Shown: one piece after another, positions 39,463 to 53,165 of the stretch
How positions within the stretch are numbered: the stretch's first letter is position 1
How the letters are laid out: every line of letters begins with the position of its first letter
DNA from: Hydractinia symbiolongicarpus
Taxonomy: Eukaryota; Cnidaria; Hydrozoa; Anthoathecata; Hydractiniidae
DNA length: 64,000 nucleotides
Assembly (NCBI RefSeq): GCF_029227915.1
Contig: NC_079887.1
Coordinates: forward strand, 26,101,650 to 26,165,649
Reading direction: 5' to 3'
Position numbers and translations under genes: made by a program
The notes under the pieces: model-generated
Seen by the model: only the letters and a program-made list of their open reading frames with translations
What the model was told of the DNA's origin: nothing
The model's database searches: none

Positions 39463-41490
39463 AGTTGTTGGTTTTCGTTTGCCGGCGATTAAACTTTTTT
39501 TATTCAGCGTCTCATCAAAAATGAAAACATTTTTGAAAACTACAAGTCTCATGCGTTTTAGTGGTGTAAAAATAATTTAAAAAATCGTTCGGAAATGAGT
39601 TTACTCCCTGGGTACTTTCTTTGTATACTTTTAACTATACGGGCCAAGCCAGAATTTACGGGAAATCGCGGGTTTTCGTTTGCCGGCGATTAAACTTCTT
39701 TTATTCAGCGTCTCATCAAAAATGAAAACATTTTTAAAAACTACAAGTCTGATGCGTTTTAGTGGTGAAAAAATAATTTAAAAAATCGTTCTGGAAATGA
39801 GTTTACTCACAGGATACTTTCTTTGTATACATTCGACTATACGGGCCAAGCCCGGGATTTACGGGAAATCGCGGGTTTTCGTTTTCCGGCGATTAAACCT
39901 CTTTCATTAAGCGTCTCATCAAAAATAAAAACATTTTTGAAAACTACAAGTCTCATGCGTTTTAGTGGTGAAAAAAAAATTTAAAAAATCGTTCGGGAAA
40001 TGAGTTTACTCCCTGGGTACCTTCTTTGTATACATTCGACTATACGGGCCAAGCCCCGGATTTACGGGAAAACGAGGGATTTCGTTTGCCGGGATTATAC
40101 CTCTTTCATTAAGCGTCTCATCAAAAATGAAAACATTTTTGAAAACTACAAGTCTCATGCGTTTTAGTGGTAAAAAAATAATTTAAAAAATCGTTCGGGA
40201 AATGAGTTTACTCCCTGGGTACTTTCTTTGTATACTTTTGACTATACGGGCCGAGTCCGGGGTTTACGGGAAATCGCGGATTTTCGTTTGCCGGCAATTA
40301 AATTTTTTTTATTCAGTGTCCCATCAAATATGAAAATATTTTTGAAAACTACAAGTCTCATGCGTTTTAGTGGTGAAAAAATAATTTAAAAAATCGTTCG
40401 GGAAATGAGTTTACTCCCTGGGTACTTTCTTTGTATACTTTTGACTATACGGGCCAAGCCCGGGATTTACGGGAAGTTGTTGGTTTTCGTTTGCCGGCGA
40501 TTAAACTTTTTTTATTCAGCGTCTCATCAAAAATGAAAACATTTTTGAAAACTACAAGTCTCATGCGTTTTAGTGGTGAAAAAATAATTTAAAAAATCGT
40601 TCGGGAAATGAGTTTACTCCCTGGGTACTTTCTTTGTATACTTTTGACTATACGGGCCAAGCCAGAATTTACGGGAAATCGCGGGTTTTCGTTTGCCGGC
40701 GATTAAACTTCTTTTATTCAGCGTCTCATCAAAAATGAAAACATTTTTAAAAACTACAAGTCTGATGCGTTTTAGTGGTGAAAAAATAATTTAAAAAATC
40801 GTTCTGGAAATGAGTTTACTCACAGGATACTTTCTTTGTATACATTCGACTATACGGGCCAAGCCCGGGATTTACGGGAAATCGCGGGTTTTCGTTTTCC
40901 GGCGATTAAACCTCTTTCATTAAGCGTCTCATCAAAAATAAAAACATTTTTGAAAACTACAAGTCTCATGCGTTTTAGTGGTGAAAAAAAAATTTAAAAA
41001 ATCGTTCGGGAAATGAGTTTACTCCCTGGGTACCTTCTTTGTATACATTCGACTATACGGGCCAAGCCCCGGATTTACGGGAAAACGAGGGATTTCGTTT
41101 GCCGGGATTAAACCTCTTTCATTAAGCGTCTCATCAAAAATGAAAACATTTTTGAAAACTACAAGTCTCATGCGTTTTAGTGGTAAAAAAATAATTTAAA
41201 AAATCGTTCGGGAAATGAGTTTACTCCCTGGGTACTTTCTTTGTATACTTTTGACTATACGGGCCGAGTCCGGGGTTTACGGGAAATCGCGGATTTTCGT
41301 TTGCCGGCAATTAAATTTTTTTTATTCAGTGTCCCATCAAATATGAAAATATTTTTGAAAACTACAAGTCTCATGCGTTTAGTGGTAAAAAAATAATATA
41401 AAAAATCGTTCGGGAAATGAGTTTACTCCCTGGGTACTTTCTTTGTATACTTTTGACTATACGGGCCGAGTCCGGGATTTAGGGAAATCG
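39463..41490 (+). repeat. 1012-bp 5-monomer HOR, two copies
   Basis: The gaagttgttgg unit at 39463 and 40475 heads two copies of the order A variant, aagccagaattt, D, E (aaaacgaggg with a shortened gccgggatt), and gtccgggg with aaatttttttt. The differences I saw include tttaac versus tttgac near 39630, and gggattatacc versus gggattaaacc near 40090/41103. The E unit lost two bases at gccggcgatt in both copies, which marks shared descent. Confidence 0.88.
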
Positions 41491-42644
41491 CAGGTTTTCG
41501 TTTGCCGGCGATTAAACTGCTTTTAATCAGCGTCTCATCAAAAATGAAAACATTTTTGAAAACTACAAGTTTCATGCGTTTTAGTGGTGAAAAAATAATT
41601 TAAAAAATCGTTCGGGAAATGAGTTTACTCCCTGGGTACTTTCTTTGTATACTTTTGACTATACGGGCCAAGCGCGGGATTTACGGGAAGTTGTTGGTTT
41701 TCGTTTGCCGGCGATTAAACTTCTTTTATTCAGCGTCTCATCAAAAATGAAAACATTTTTGAAAACTACAAGTCTCATGCGTTTTAGTGGTGAAAAAATA
41801 ATTTAAAAAATCGTTTGGGAAATGAGTTTACTCCCTGGGTACTTTCTTTGTATACTTTTGACTATACGGGCCAAGCCGGAATTTACGGGAAATCGCGGGT
41901 TTTCGTTTGCCGGCGATTAAACTTCTTTTATTCAGCGTCTCATCAAAAATGAAAACATTTTTAAAAACTACAAGTCTGATGCGTTTTAGTGGTGAAAAAA
42001 TAATTTAAAAAATCGTTCTGGAAATGAGTTTACTCACAGGATACTTTCTTTGTATACATTCGACTATACGGGCCAAGCCCGGGATTTACGGGAAATCGCG
42101 GGTTTTCGTTTTCCGGCGATTAAACCTCTTTCATTAAGCGTCTCATCAAAAATAAAAACATTTTTGAAAACTACAAGTCTCATGCGTTTTAGTGGTGAAA
42201 AAAAAATTTAAAAAATCGTTCGGGAATTGAGTTTACTCCCTGGGTACCTTCTTTGTATACATTCGACTATACGGGCCAAGCCCCGGATTTACGGCAAAAC
42301 GCGGGATTTCGTTTGCCGGCGATTAAACCTCTTTCATTAAGCGTCTCATCAAAAATGAAAACATTTTTGAAAACTACAAGTCTCATGCGTTTTAGTGGTA
42401 AAAAAATAATTTAAAAAATCGTTCGGGAAATGAGTTTACTCCCTGGGTACTTTCTTTGTATACTTTTGACTATACGGGCCGAGTCCGGGGTTTACGGGAA
42501 ATCGCGGATTTTCGTTTGCCGGCAATTAAACTTCTTTTATTCAGCGTCCCATCAAATATGAAAATATTTTTGAAAACTACAAGTCTCATGCGTTTAGTGG
42601 TAAAAAAATAATATAAAAAATCGTTCGGGAAATGAGTTTACTCC
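41491..42644 (+). repeat. Further diverged copy of the 39.5-41.5 kb HOR
   Basis: gaagttgttgg occurs once more at 41689, 1214 bp after the previous one. It is followed by aagccggaattt, D, E and gtccgggg units in the same order. Here the E unit keeps gccggcgatt and has ttacggcaaaac. The C unit at 42540-42615 closes the block. No other feature is seen. Confidence 0.78.
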
Positions 42645-45600
42645 CTGGGTACTTTCTTTGTATACTTTTGACTATACGGGCCAAGCCCGGGATTTACAGG
42701 AAATCGCGGGTTTTCGTTTGCCGGCGATTAAACTTCTTTTATTCAGCGTCTCATCAAAAGTGAAAACATTTTTAAAAACTACAAGTCTTATGCGTTTTAG
42801 TGGTGAAAAAATAATTTAAAAAATCGTTCTGGAAATGAGTTTACTCCCTGGGTACTTTCTTTGTATACTTTTGACTATACGGGCCGAGTCCGGGATTTAG
42901 GGAAATCGCAGGTTTTCGTTTGCCGGCGATTAAACTGCTTTTATTCAGCGTCTCATCAAAAATGAAAACATTTTTGAAAACTACAAGTTTCATGCGTTTT
43001 AGTGGTGAAAAAATAATTTAAAAAATCGTTCGGGAAATGAGTTTACTCCCTGGTTACTTTCTTTGTATACTTTTGACTATACGGGCCAAGCCGGGATTTA
43101 CGGGAAATCGCGGGTTTTCGTTTGCCGGCGATTAAACTTCTTTTATTCAGCGTCTCATCAAAAATGAAAACATTTTTAAAAACTACAAGTCTTATGCGTT
43201 TTAGTGGGGAAAAAATAATTTAAAAAATCGTTCTGGAAATGAGTTTACTCTCAGGGTACTTTCTTTGTATACATTCGACTATACGTGCCAAGCCCGGGAT
43301 TTACGGGAAATCGCGCGTTTTCGTTTGCCGGCGATTAAACTGCTTTTATTCAGCGTCTCATCAAAAATGAAAACATTCTTGAAAACTACAAGTCTCATGC
43401 GTTTTAGTGGTGAAATAATAATTAAAAAAATCGTTTGGGAAATGAGTTTACTCCCTGGGTACTTTCTTTGTATACTTTTGACTATACGGGCCGAGTCCAG
43501 GATTTACGGGAAATCGCAGGTTTTCGTATGCCGGCAATTAAACTTCTTTTATTCAGCGTTTCATCAAAAATGAAAACATTTTTAAAAACTAAAAGTCGCA
43601 TGCGTTTTATTGGTGAAAAAGTAATTTAAAAAATTGTTCGGGAAATGAGTTTACTCCCTGGGTACTTTCTTTGTATACTTTTGACTATACAGGCCAAGCC
43701 CGGGATTTACGGGAAGTCGCGGGTTTTCGTTTGCCGGCGATTAAACTTCTTTTATTCAGCGTCTCATCAAAAATGAAAACATTTTTGAAAACTACAAGTC
43801 TCATGCGTTTTAGTGGTGAAAAAATAATTTAAAAAATCGTTCGGGGAATGAGTTTACTCCCTGGGTACTTTCTTTGTATACTTTTGACTATACGGGCCGA
43901 GTCCGGGATTTACGGGAAATCGCGGGTTTTCGTTTGCCGGCGATTAAACTTCTTTTATTCAGCGTCTCATCAAAAATGAAAACATTTTTGAAAACTACAA
44001 GTCTCATGCGTTTTAGTGGTGAAAAAATAATTTAAAAAATCGTTCGGGAAATGAGTTTACTCCCTGGGTACTTTCTTTGTATACTTTTGACTATACGGGC
44101 CGAGTCCGGGATTTACGGGAAATCGCGGATTTTCGTTTTTCGGCGATTAAACTTCTTTTATTCAGCGTCCCATCAAATATGAAAATATTTTTGAAAACTA
44201 CAAGTCTCATGCGTTTAGTGGTAAAAAAATAATATAAAAAATCGTTCGGGAAATGAGTTTACTCCCTGGGTACTTTCTTTGTATACTTTTGACTATACGG
44301 GCCGAGTCCGGGATTTATGGGAAATCGCGGGTTTTCGTTTGCCGCCGATTAAACTTCTTTTATTCAGCGTCTCATCAAAAATGAAAACATTTTTAAAAAC
44401 TACAAGTCTCATGCGTTTTAGTGGTGAAAATATAATTTAAAAAATCGTTCTGGAAATGAGTTTTCTCCCTGGGTACTTTCTTTGTATACTTTTGACTATA
44501 CGGGCCAAGTCCGGGATTTAGGGAAATCGCAGGTTTTCGTTTGCCGGCGATTAAACTTCTTTTATTCAGCGTCTCATCAAAAATGAAAACATTTTTAAAA
44601 ACTACAAGTCTCATGCGTTTTAGTGGTGAAATAATAATTTAAAAAATCGTTTGGGAAATGAGTTTACTCCCTGGGTACTTTCTTTGTATACTTTTGACTA
44701 TACGGGCCGAGTCCAGGATTTACGGGAAATCGCAGGTTTTCGTTTGCCGGCAATTAAACTTCTTTTATTCAGCGTTTCATCAAAAATGAAAACATTTTTA
44801 AAAACTAAAAGTCTCATGCGTTTTAGTGGTGAAAAAGTAATTTAAAAAATTGTTCGGGAAATGAGTTTACTCCCTGGGTACTTTCTTTTTATACTTTTGA
44901 CTATACGGGCCAAGCCCGGGATTTACGGGAAGTCGCGGGTTTTCGTTTGCCGGCGATTAAACTTCTTTTATTCAGCGTCTCATCAAAAATGAAAACATTT
45001 TTGAAAACTACAAGTCTCATGCCTTTTAGTGGTGAAAAAATAATTTAAAAAATCGTTCGGGGAATGAGTTTACTCCCTGGTTACTTTCTTTGTATACTTT
45101 TGACTATACGGGCCGAGTCCGGGATTTACGGGAAATCGCGGGTTTTCGTTTGCCGGCGATTAAACTTCTTTTATTCAGCGTCTCATCAAAAATGAAAACA
45201 TTTTTAAAAACTACAAGTCTTATGCGTTTTAGTGGTGAAAAAATAATTTAAAAAATCGTTTGGGAAATGAGTTTACTCCCTGGGTACTTCTTTGTATACT
45301 TTTGACTATACGGGCCGAGTCCAGGCTTTACAGGAAATCGCAGGTTTTCGTTTGCCGGCGATTAAACTTCTTTTATTCAGCGTCTCATCAAAAATGAAAA
45401 CATTTTTAAAAACTACAAGTCTCATGCGTTTTAGTGGTGAAAAAGTAATTTAAAAAATCGTTCGGGAAATGAGTTTACTTCCTGGGTACTTTCTTTGTAT
45501 ACTTTTGACTATACGGGCCAAGCCCGGGATTTACAGGAAATCGCGGGTTTTCGTTTGCCGGCGATTAAACTTCTTTTATTCAGCGTCTCATCAAAAGTGA

Positions 45601-48235
45601 AAACATTTTTAAAAACTACAAGTCTTATGCGTTTTAGTGGTGAAAAAATAATTTAAAAAATCGTTCTGGAAATGAGTTTACTCCCTGGGTACTTTCTTTG
45701 TATACTTTTGACTATACGGACCGAGTCCGGGATTTAGGGAAATCGCAGGTTTTCGTTTGCCGGCGATTAAACTGCTTTTATTCAGCGTCTCATCAAAAAT
45801 GAAAACATTTTTGAAAACTACAAGTTTCATGCGTTTTAGTGGTGAAAAAATAATTTAAAAAATCGTTCGGGAAATGAGTTTACTCCCTGGTTACTTTCTT
45901 TGTATACTTTTGACTATACGGGCCAAGCCGGGATTTACGGGAAATCGCGGGTTTTCGTTTGCCGGCGATTAAACTTCTTTTATTCAGCGTCTCATCAAAA
46001 ATGAAAACATTTTTAAAAACTACAAGTCTTATGCGTTTTAGTGGGGAAAAAATAATTTAAAAAATCGTTCTGGAAATGAGTTTACTCTCAGGGTACTTTC
46101 TTTGTATACATTCGACTATAGGTGCCAAGCCCGGGATTTACGGGAAATCGCGCGTTTTCGTTTGCCGGCGATTAAACTGCTTTTATTCAGCGTCTCATCA
46201 AAAATGAAAACATTCTTGAAAACTACAAGTCTCATGCGTTTTAGTGGTGAAATAATAATTAAAAAAATCGTTTGGGAAATGAGTTTACTCCCTGGGTACT
46301 TTCTTTGTATACTTTTGACTATACGGGCCGAGTCCAGGATTTACGGGAAATCGCAGGTTTTCGTATGCCGGCAATTAAACTTCTTTTATTCAGCGTTTCA
46401 TCAAAAATGAAAACATTTTTAAAAACTAAAAGTCTCATGCGTTTTATTGGTGAAAAAGTAATTTAAAAAATTCTTCGGGAAATGAGTTTACTCCCTGGGT
46501 ACTTTCTTTGTATACTTTTGACTATACAGGCCAAGCCCGGGATTTACGGGAAGTCGCGGGTTTTCGTTTGCCGGCGATTAAACTTCTTTTATTCAGCGTC
46601 TCATCAAAAATGAAAACATTTTTGAAAACTACAAGTCTCATGCGTTTTAGTGGTGAAAAAATAATTTAAAAAATCGTTCGGGGAATGAGTTTACTCCCTG
46701 GGTACTTTCTTTGTATACTTTTGACTATACGGGCCGAGTCCGGGATTTACGGGAAATCGCGGGTTTTCGTTTGCCGGCGATTAAACTTCTTTTATTCAGC
46801 GTCTCATCAAAAATGAAAACATTTTTGAAAACTACAAGTCTCATGCGTTTTAGTGGTGAAAAAATAATTTAAAAAATCGTTCGGGAAATGAGTTTACTCC
46901 CTGGGTACTTTCTTTGTATACTTTTGACTATACGGGCCGAGTCCGGGATTTACGGGAAATCGCGGATTTTCGTTTTTCGGCGATTAAACTTCTTTTATTC
47001 AGCGTCCCATCAAATATGAAAATATTTTTGAAAACTACAAGTCTCATGCGTTTAGTGGTAAAAAAATAATATAAAAAATCGTTCGGGAAATGAGTTTACT
47101 CCCTGGGTACTTTCTTTGTATACTTTTGACTATACGGGCCGAGTCCGGGATTTATGGGAAATCGCGGGTTTTCGTTTGCCGGCGATTAAACTTCTTTTAT
47201 TCAGCGTCTCATCAAAAATGAAAACATTTTTAAAAACTACAAGTCTCATGCGTTTTAGTGGTGAAAATATAATTTAAAAAATCGTTCTGGAAATGAGTTT
47301 TCTCCCTGGGTACTTTCTTTGTATACTTTTGACTATACGGGCCAAGTCCGGGATTTAGGGAAATCGCAGGTTTTCGTTTGCCGGCGATTAAACTTCTTTT
47401 ATTCAGCGTCTCATCAAAAATGAAAACATTTTTAAAAACTACAAGTCTTATGCGTTTTAGTGGTGAAAAAATAATTTAAAAAATCATTCTGGAAATGAGT
47501 TTACTCCCTGGGTACTTTCTTTGTATACTTTTGACTATACGGGCCGAGTCCAGGATTTAGGGAAATCGCAGGTTTTCGTTTGCCGGCGATTAAACTGCTT
47601 TTATTCAGCGTCTCATCAAAAATGAAAACATTTTTGAAAACTACAAGTCTCATGCGTTTTAGTGGTGAAATAATAATTTAAAAAATCGTTTGGGAAATGA
47701 GTTTACTCCCTGGGTACTTTCTTTGTATACTTTTGACTATACGGGCCGAGTCCAGGATTTACGGGAAATCGCAGGTTTTCGTTTGCCGGCAATTAAACTT
47801 CTTTTATTCAGCGTTTCATCAAAAATGAAAACATTTTTAAAAACTAAAAGTCTCATGCGTTTTAGTGGTGAAAAAGTAATTTAAAAAATTGTTCGGGAAA
47901 TGAGTTTACTCCCTGGGTACTTTCTTTTTATACTTTTGACTATACGGGCCAAGCCCGGGATTTACGGGAAGTCGCGGGTTTTCGTTTGCCGGCGATTAAA
48001 CTTCTTTTATTCAGCGTCTCATCAAAAATGAAAACATTTTTGAAAACTACAAGTCTCATGCGTTTTAGTGGTGAAAAAATAATTTAAAAAATCGTTCGGG
48101 GAATGAGTTTACTCCCTGGTTACTTTCTTTGTATACTTTTGACTATACGGGCCGAGTCCGGGATTTACGGGAAATCGCGGGTTTTCGTTTGCCGGCGATT
48201 AAACTTCTTTTATTCAGCGTCTCATCAAAAATGAA
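42645..48235 (+). repeat. 2837-bp 14-monomer HOR, two copies
   Basis: tcatcaaaag at 42751 recurs at 45588, and markers keep the 2837-bp offset: ctggttac, ggggaaaaaataa, cgcgcgttttcg, ttcgtatgccgg, tatacaggcc, cggggaatgag, cgtttttcgg, gatttatggg and gaaaatataattt. Near 47435 copy two has one extra monomer (aaatcattctgg), so later markers are offset by 3039 bp, for example tttcttttta at 44882/47921. Copies end near 45195 and 48235. The 45196-45481 interval links the copies. Confidence 0.9.
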
Positions 48236-49190
48236 AACATTTTTGAAAACTACAAGTCTCATGCGTTTTAGTGGTGAAAAAATAATTTAAAAAATCGTTC
48301 GGGAAATGAGTTTACTCCCAGACTACTTTCTTTGTATACCTTTGACTATACGGGCCGAGTCCGGGATTTACGGGAAATCGCGGATTTTCGTTTGCCGGCG
48401 ATTAAACTTCTTTTATTCAGCGTCCCATCAAATATGAAAATATTTTTGAAAACTACAAGTCTCATGCGTTTAGTGGTAAAAAAATAATATAAAAAATCGT
48501 TCGGGAAATGAGTTTACTCCCTGGGTACTTTCTTTGTATACTTTTGACTATACGGGCCGAGTCCGGGATTTAGGGAAATCGCCGGTTTTCGTTTGCCGGC
48601 GATTAAACTGCTTTTATTCAGCGTCTCATCAAAAATAAAAACATTTTTGAAAACTACAAGTCTCATGCGTTTTAGTGGTGAAGAAATAATTTAAAAAATC
48701 GTTCGGGAAATGAGTTTACTCCCTGGGTACTTTCTTTGTACACTTTTGACTATACGGGCCAAGCCGGGATTTACGGGAAATCGCGGGTTTTCGTTTGCCG
48801 GCGATTAAACTTCTTTTATTCAGCGTCTCATCAAAAATGAAAACATTTTTAAAAACTACAAGTCTCATGCGTTTTAGTGGTGAAAATATAATTTAAAAAA
48901 TCGTTCTGGAAATGAGTTTACTCCCTGGGTACTTTCTTTGTATACTTTTGACTATACGGGCCAAGTCCGGGATTTAGGGAAATCGCAGGTTTTCGTTTGC
49001 CGGCGATTAAACTGCTTTTATTCAGCGTCTCATCAAAAATGAAAACATTTTTGAAAACTACAAGTCTCATGCGTTTTAGTGGGGAAAAAATAATTTAAAA
49101 AATCGTTCGGGAAATGAGTTTAGTCCCTGGGTACTTTCTTTGTATACTTTTGACTATACGGGCCATGCCGGGATTTACGGGAAATCGCGG
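48236..49190 (+). repeat. F and G monomers between two HOR domains
   Basis: About five units, mostly F and G with a C unit near 48425-48500. Private changes include cccagactac near 48317, tatacctttg near 48336, gtacacttttg near 48738, tttagtccc near 49119 and ggccatgccggg near 49161. A two-monomer alternation of aagccggg and aagtccgggatttaggg units is visible at about 48750-49180. No gene is seen. Confidence 0.72.
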
Positions 49191-52100
49191 GTTTTCGTTT
49201 GCCGGCGATTAAACTTCTTTTATTCAGCGTCTCATCAAAAATGAAAACATTTTTAAAAACTACAAGTCTCATGCATTTTAGTGGTGAAAATATAATTTAA
49301 AAAATCGTTCTGGAAATGAGTTTACTCCCTGGGTACTTTCTTTGTATACTTTTGACTATACGGGCCGTGTCCGGGATTTAGGGAAATCGCAGGTTTTCGT
49401 TTGCCGGCGATTAAACTGCTTTTATTCAGCGTCTCATCAAAAATGAAAACATTTTTGAAAACTACAAGTCTCATGCGTTTTAGTGGTGAAAAAATAATTT
49501 AAAAAATCGTTCTGGAAATGAGTTTACTCACAGGGTACTTTCTTTGTATACATTCGACTATACGGGCCAAGCCCGGGATTTACGGGAAATCGCGGGTTTT
49601 CGTTTTCCGGCGATTAAACCTCTTTCATTAAGCGTCTCATCAAAAATAAAAACATTTTTGAAAACTACAAGTCTCATGCGTTTTAGTGGTGAAAAAAAAA
49701 TTTAAAAAATCGTTCGGCAAATGAGTTTACTCCCTGGGTACTTTCTTTGTATACATTTGACTATACGGGCCAAGCCTCGGATTTACGGGAAAACGCGGGA
49801 TTTCGTTTGCCGGCGATTAAACCTCTTTCATTAAGCGTCTCATCAAAAATGAAAACATTAATGAAAACTACAAGTCTCATGGGCTTTAGTGGTGAAAAAA
49901 TAATTTAAAAAATCGTTCGGGAAATGAGTTTACTCCCTGGGTACTTTCTTTGTATACTTTTGACTATACGGGCCGAGTCCGGGATTTACGGGAAATCGCG
50001 GATTTTCGTTTGCCGGCAAGTAAACTTCTTTTATTCAGCGTCCCATCAAATATGAAAATATTTTTGAAAACTACAAGTCTCATGCGTTTAGTGGTAAAAA
50101 AATAATATAAAAAATCGTTCGGGAAATGAGTTTACTCCCTGGGTACTTTCTTTGTATACTTTTGACTATACGGGCCAAGCCCGGGATTTACGGGAAGTCG
50201 CTGGTTTTCGTTTGCCGGCGATTAAACTTCTTTTATTCAGCGTCTCATCAAAAATGAAAACATTTTTGAAAACTACAAGTCTCATGCGTTTTAGTGGTGA
50301 AAAGTAATTTAAAAAATCGTTCGGGAAATGAGTTTACTCCCCGGGTACTTTCTTTGTATACTTTTGACTATACGGGCCAAGCCGGGATTTACGGGAAATC
50401 GCGGGTTTTCGTTTGCCGGCGATTAAACTTCTTTTATTCAGCGTCTCATCAAAAATGAAAACATTTTTAAAAACTACAAGTCTTATGCGTTTTAGTGGTG
50501 AAAAAATAATTTAAAAAATCGTTCTGGAAATGAGTTTACTCACAGGATACTTTCTTTGTATACATTCGACTATACGGGTCAAGCCCGGGATCTACGGGAA
50601 ATTGCAGGTTTTCGTTTGCCGGCGATTAAACTTCTTTTATTCAGCGTCTCATCCGAAATGAAAACATTTTTAAAAACTACAAGTCTTATGCGTTTTAGTG
50701 GTGAAAAAATAATTTGAAAAATCGTTCTGGAAATGAGTTTACTCTCAGGGTACTTTCTTTGTATACATTCGACTATACGTGCCAAGCCCGGGATTTACGG
50801 GAAATCGCGGGTTTTCGTTTGCCGGCGATTAAACTGCTTTTATTCAGCGTCTCATCAAAAATGAAAACATTCTTGAAAACTACTACGGGCCAAACCCGGG
50901 ATTTACGGGAAGTTGCGGGTTTTCGTTTGCCGGCGATTTTATTTAGCGTCTCATCAAAAATGAAAAGATTTTTGAAAACTACAAGTCTCATGCGTTTAGT
51001 GGTAAAAAAATAATATAAAAAATCTTTGGGGAAATGAGTTTACTCCCTGGGTACTTTCTTTGTATACTTTTGACTATACGGGCCAAGCCCGGGATTTACG
51101 GGAAGTCGCTGGTTTTCGTTTGCCGGCGATTAAACTTCTTTTATTCAGCGTCTCATCAAAAATGAAAACATTTTTGAAAACTACAAGTCTCATGCGTTTT
51201 AGTGGTGAAAAAATAATTTAAAAAATCGTTAGGGAAATAAGTTTACTCCCCGGGTACTTTCTTTGTATACTTTTGACTATACGGGCCAAGCCGGGATTTA
51301 CGGGAAATCGCGGGTTTTCGTTTGCCGGCGATTACACTTCTTTTATTCAGCGTCTCATCAAAAATGAAAACATTTTTAAAAACTACAAGTCTTATGCGTT
51401 TTAGTGATGAAAAAATAATTTAAAAAATCGTTCTGGAAATGACTTTACTCTCAGGGTACTTTCTTTGTATACATTCGACTATACGTGCCAAGCCCGGGAT
51501 TTACGGGAAATCGCGGGTTTTCGTTTGCCGGCGATTAAACTGCTTTTATTCAGCGTCTCATCAAAAATGAAAACATTCTTGAAAACTACTACGGGCCAAG
51601 CCCGGGATTTACGGGAAGTCGCGGGTTTTCGTTTGCCGGCGATTTTATTCAGCGTCTCATCAAAAATGAAAACATTTTTGAAAACTACAAGTCTCATGCG
51701 TTTTAGTGGTGAAAAAATAATTTAAAAAATCGTTCGGGAAATGAGTTTTCTCCCTGGGTACTTTCTTTGTATACTTTTGACTATAATGGCCGAGTCCGGA
51801 ATTTACGGGAAATCGCGGATTTTCGTTTGCCGGCGATTAAACTGCTTTTATTCAGCGTCTCATCAAAAATGAAAACATTCTTGAAAACTACTACGGGCCA
51901 AGCCCAGGATTTACGGGAAGTCGCGGGTTTTCGTTTGCCGGCGATTTTATTTAGCGTCTCATCAAAAATGAAAACATTTTTGAAAACTACAAGTCTCATG
52001 CGTTTAGTGGTAAAAAAATAATATAAAAAATCGTTCGGGAAATGAGTTTACTCCCTGGGTACTTTCTTTGTATACTTTTGACTATACGGGCCAAGCCCGG

Positions 52101-53165
52101 GATTTACGGGAAGTCGCTGGTTTTCGTTTGCCGGCGATTAAACTTCTTTTATTCAGCGTCTCATCAAAAATGAAAACATTTTTGAAAACTACAAGTCTCA
52201 TGCGTTTTAGCGGTGAAAAAATAATTTAAAAAATCGTTCGGGAAATGAGTTTACTCCCCGGGTACTTTCTTTGTATACTTTTGACTATACGGGCCAAGCC
52301 GGGATTTACGGGAAATCGCGGGTTTTCGTTTGCAGGCGATTAAACTTCTTTTATTCAGCGTCTCATCAAAAATGAAAACATTTTTAAAAACTACAAGTCT
52401 TATGCATTTTAGTGGTGAAAAAATAATTTAAAAAATCGTTCTGGAAATGAGTTTACTCTCAGGGTACTTTCTTTGTATACATTCGACTATACGTGCCAAG
52501 CCCGGGATTTACGGGAAATCGCGTTTTTCGTTTGCCGGCGATTAAACTGCTTTTATTCAGCGTCTCATCAAAAATGAAAACATTCTTGAAAACTACTACG
52601 GACCAAGCCCGGGATTTACGGGAAGTTGCGGGTTTTCGTTTGCCGGCGATTTTATTCAGCGTCTCATCAAAAATAAAAACATTTTTGAAAACTACAAGTC
52701 TTATGCGTTTTAGTGGTGAAAAAATAATTTAAAAAATCGTTCGGGAAATGAGTTTACTCCCTGGGTACTTTCTTTGTATACTTTTGACTATACGGGCCGA
52801 GTCCGGGATTTACGGGAAATCGCGGGTTTTCGTTTGCCGGCGATTAAACTTCTTTTATTCATCGTCTCATCAAAAATGAAAACATTTTTGAAAACTACAA
52901 GTCTCATGCGTTTTAGTGGTGAAAAAATAATTTAAAAAATCGTTTGGGAAATGAGTTTACTCCCTGGGTACTTTCTTTGTATACTTTTGACTATACGGGC
53001 CGAGTCCGGAATTTACGGGAAATCGCGGATTTTCGTTTGCCGGCGATTAAACTTCTTTTATTCAGCGTCCCATCAAATATGAAAATATTTTTGAAAACTA
53101 CAAGTCTCATGCGTTTAGAGGTAAAAAAATAATATAAAATATCGTTCGGGAAATGAGTTTACTCC
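49191..53165 (+). repeat. 3.4-3.8 kb HOR, copy a
   Basis: gggccgtgtccggg near 49362, the D unit with tcacaggg near 49526, and acattaatg at 49855 all recur 3837 bp later in copy b. This copy holds four truncated hybrid monomers (junctions near 50884, 51590, 51892 and 52597). Its left 1.5 kb parallels 27.65-28.95 kb. Relative to copy b it lacks about 607 bp near 50.6 kb but keeps a hybrid dimer near 51.4-51.7 kb that copy b has lost. Confidence 0.85.
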
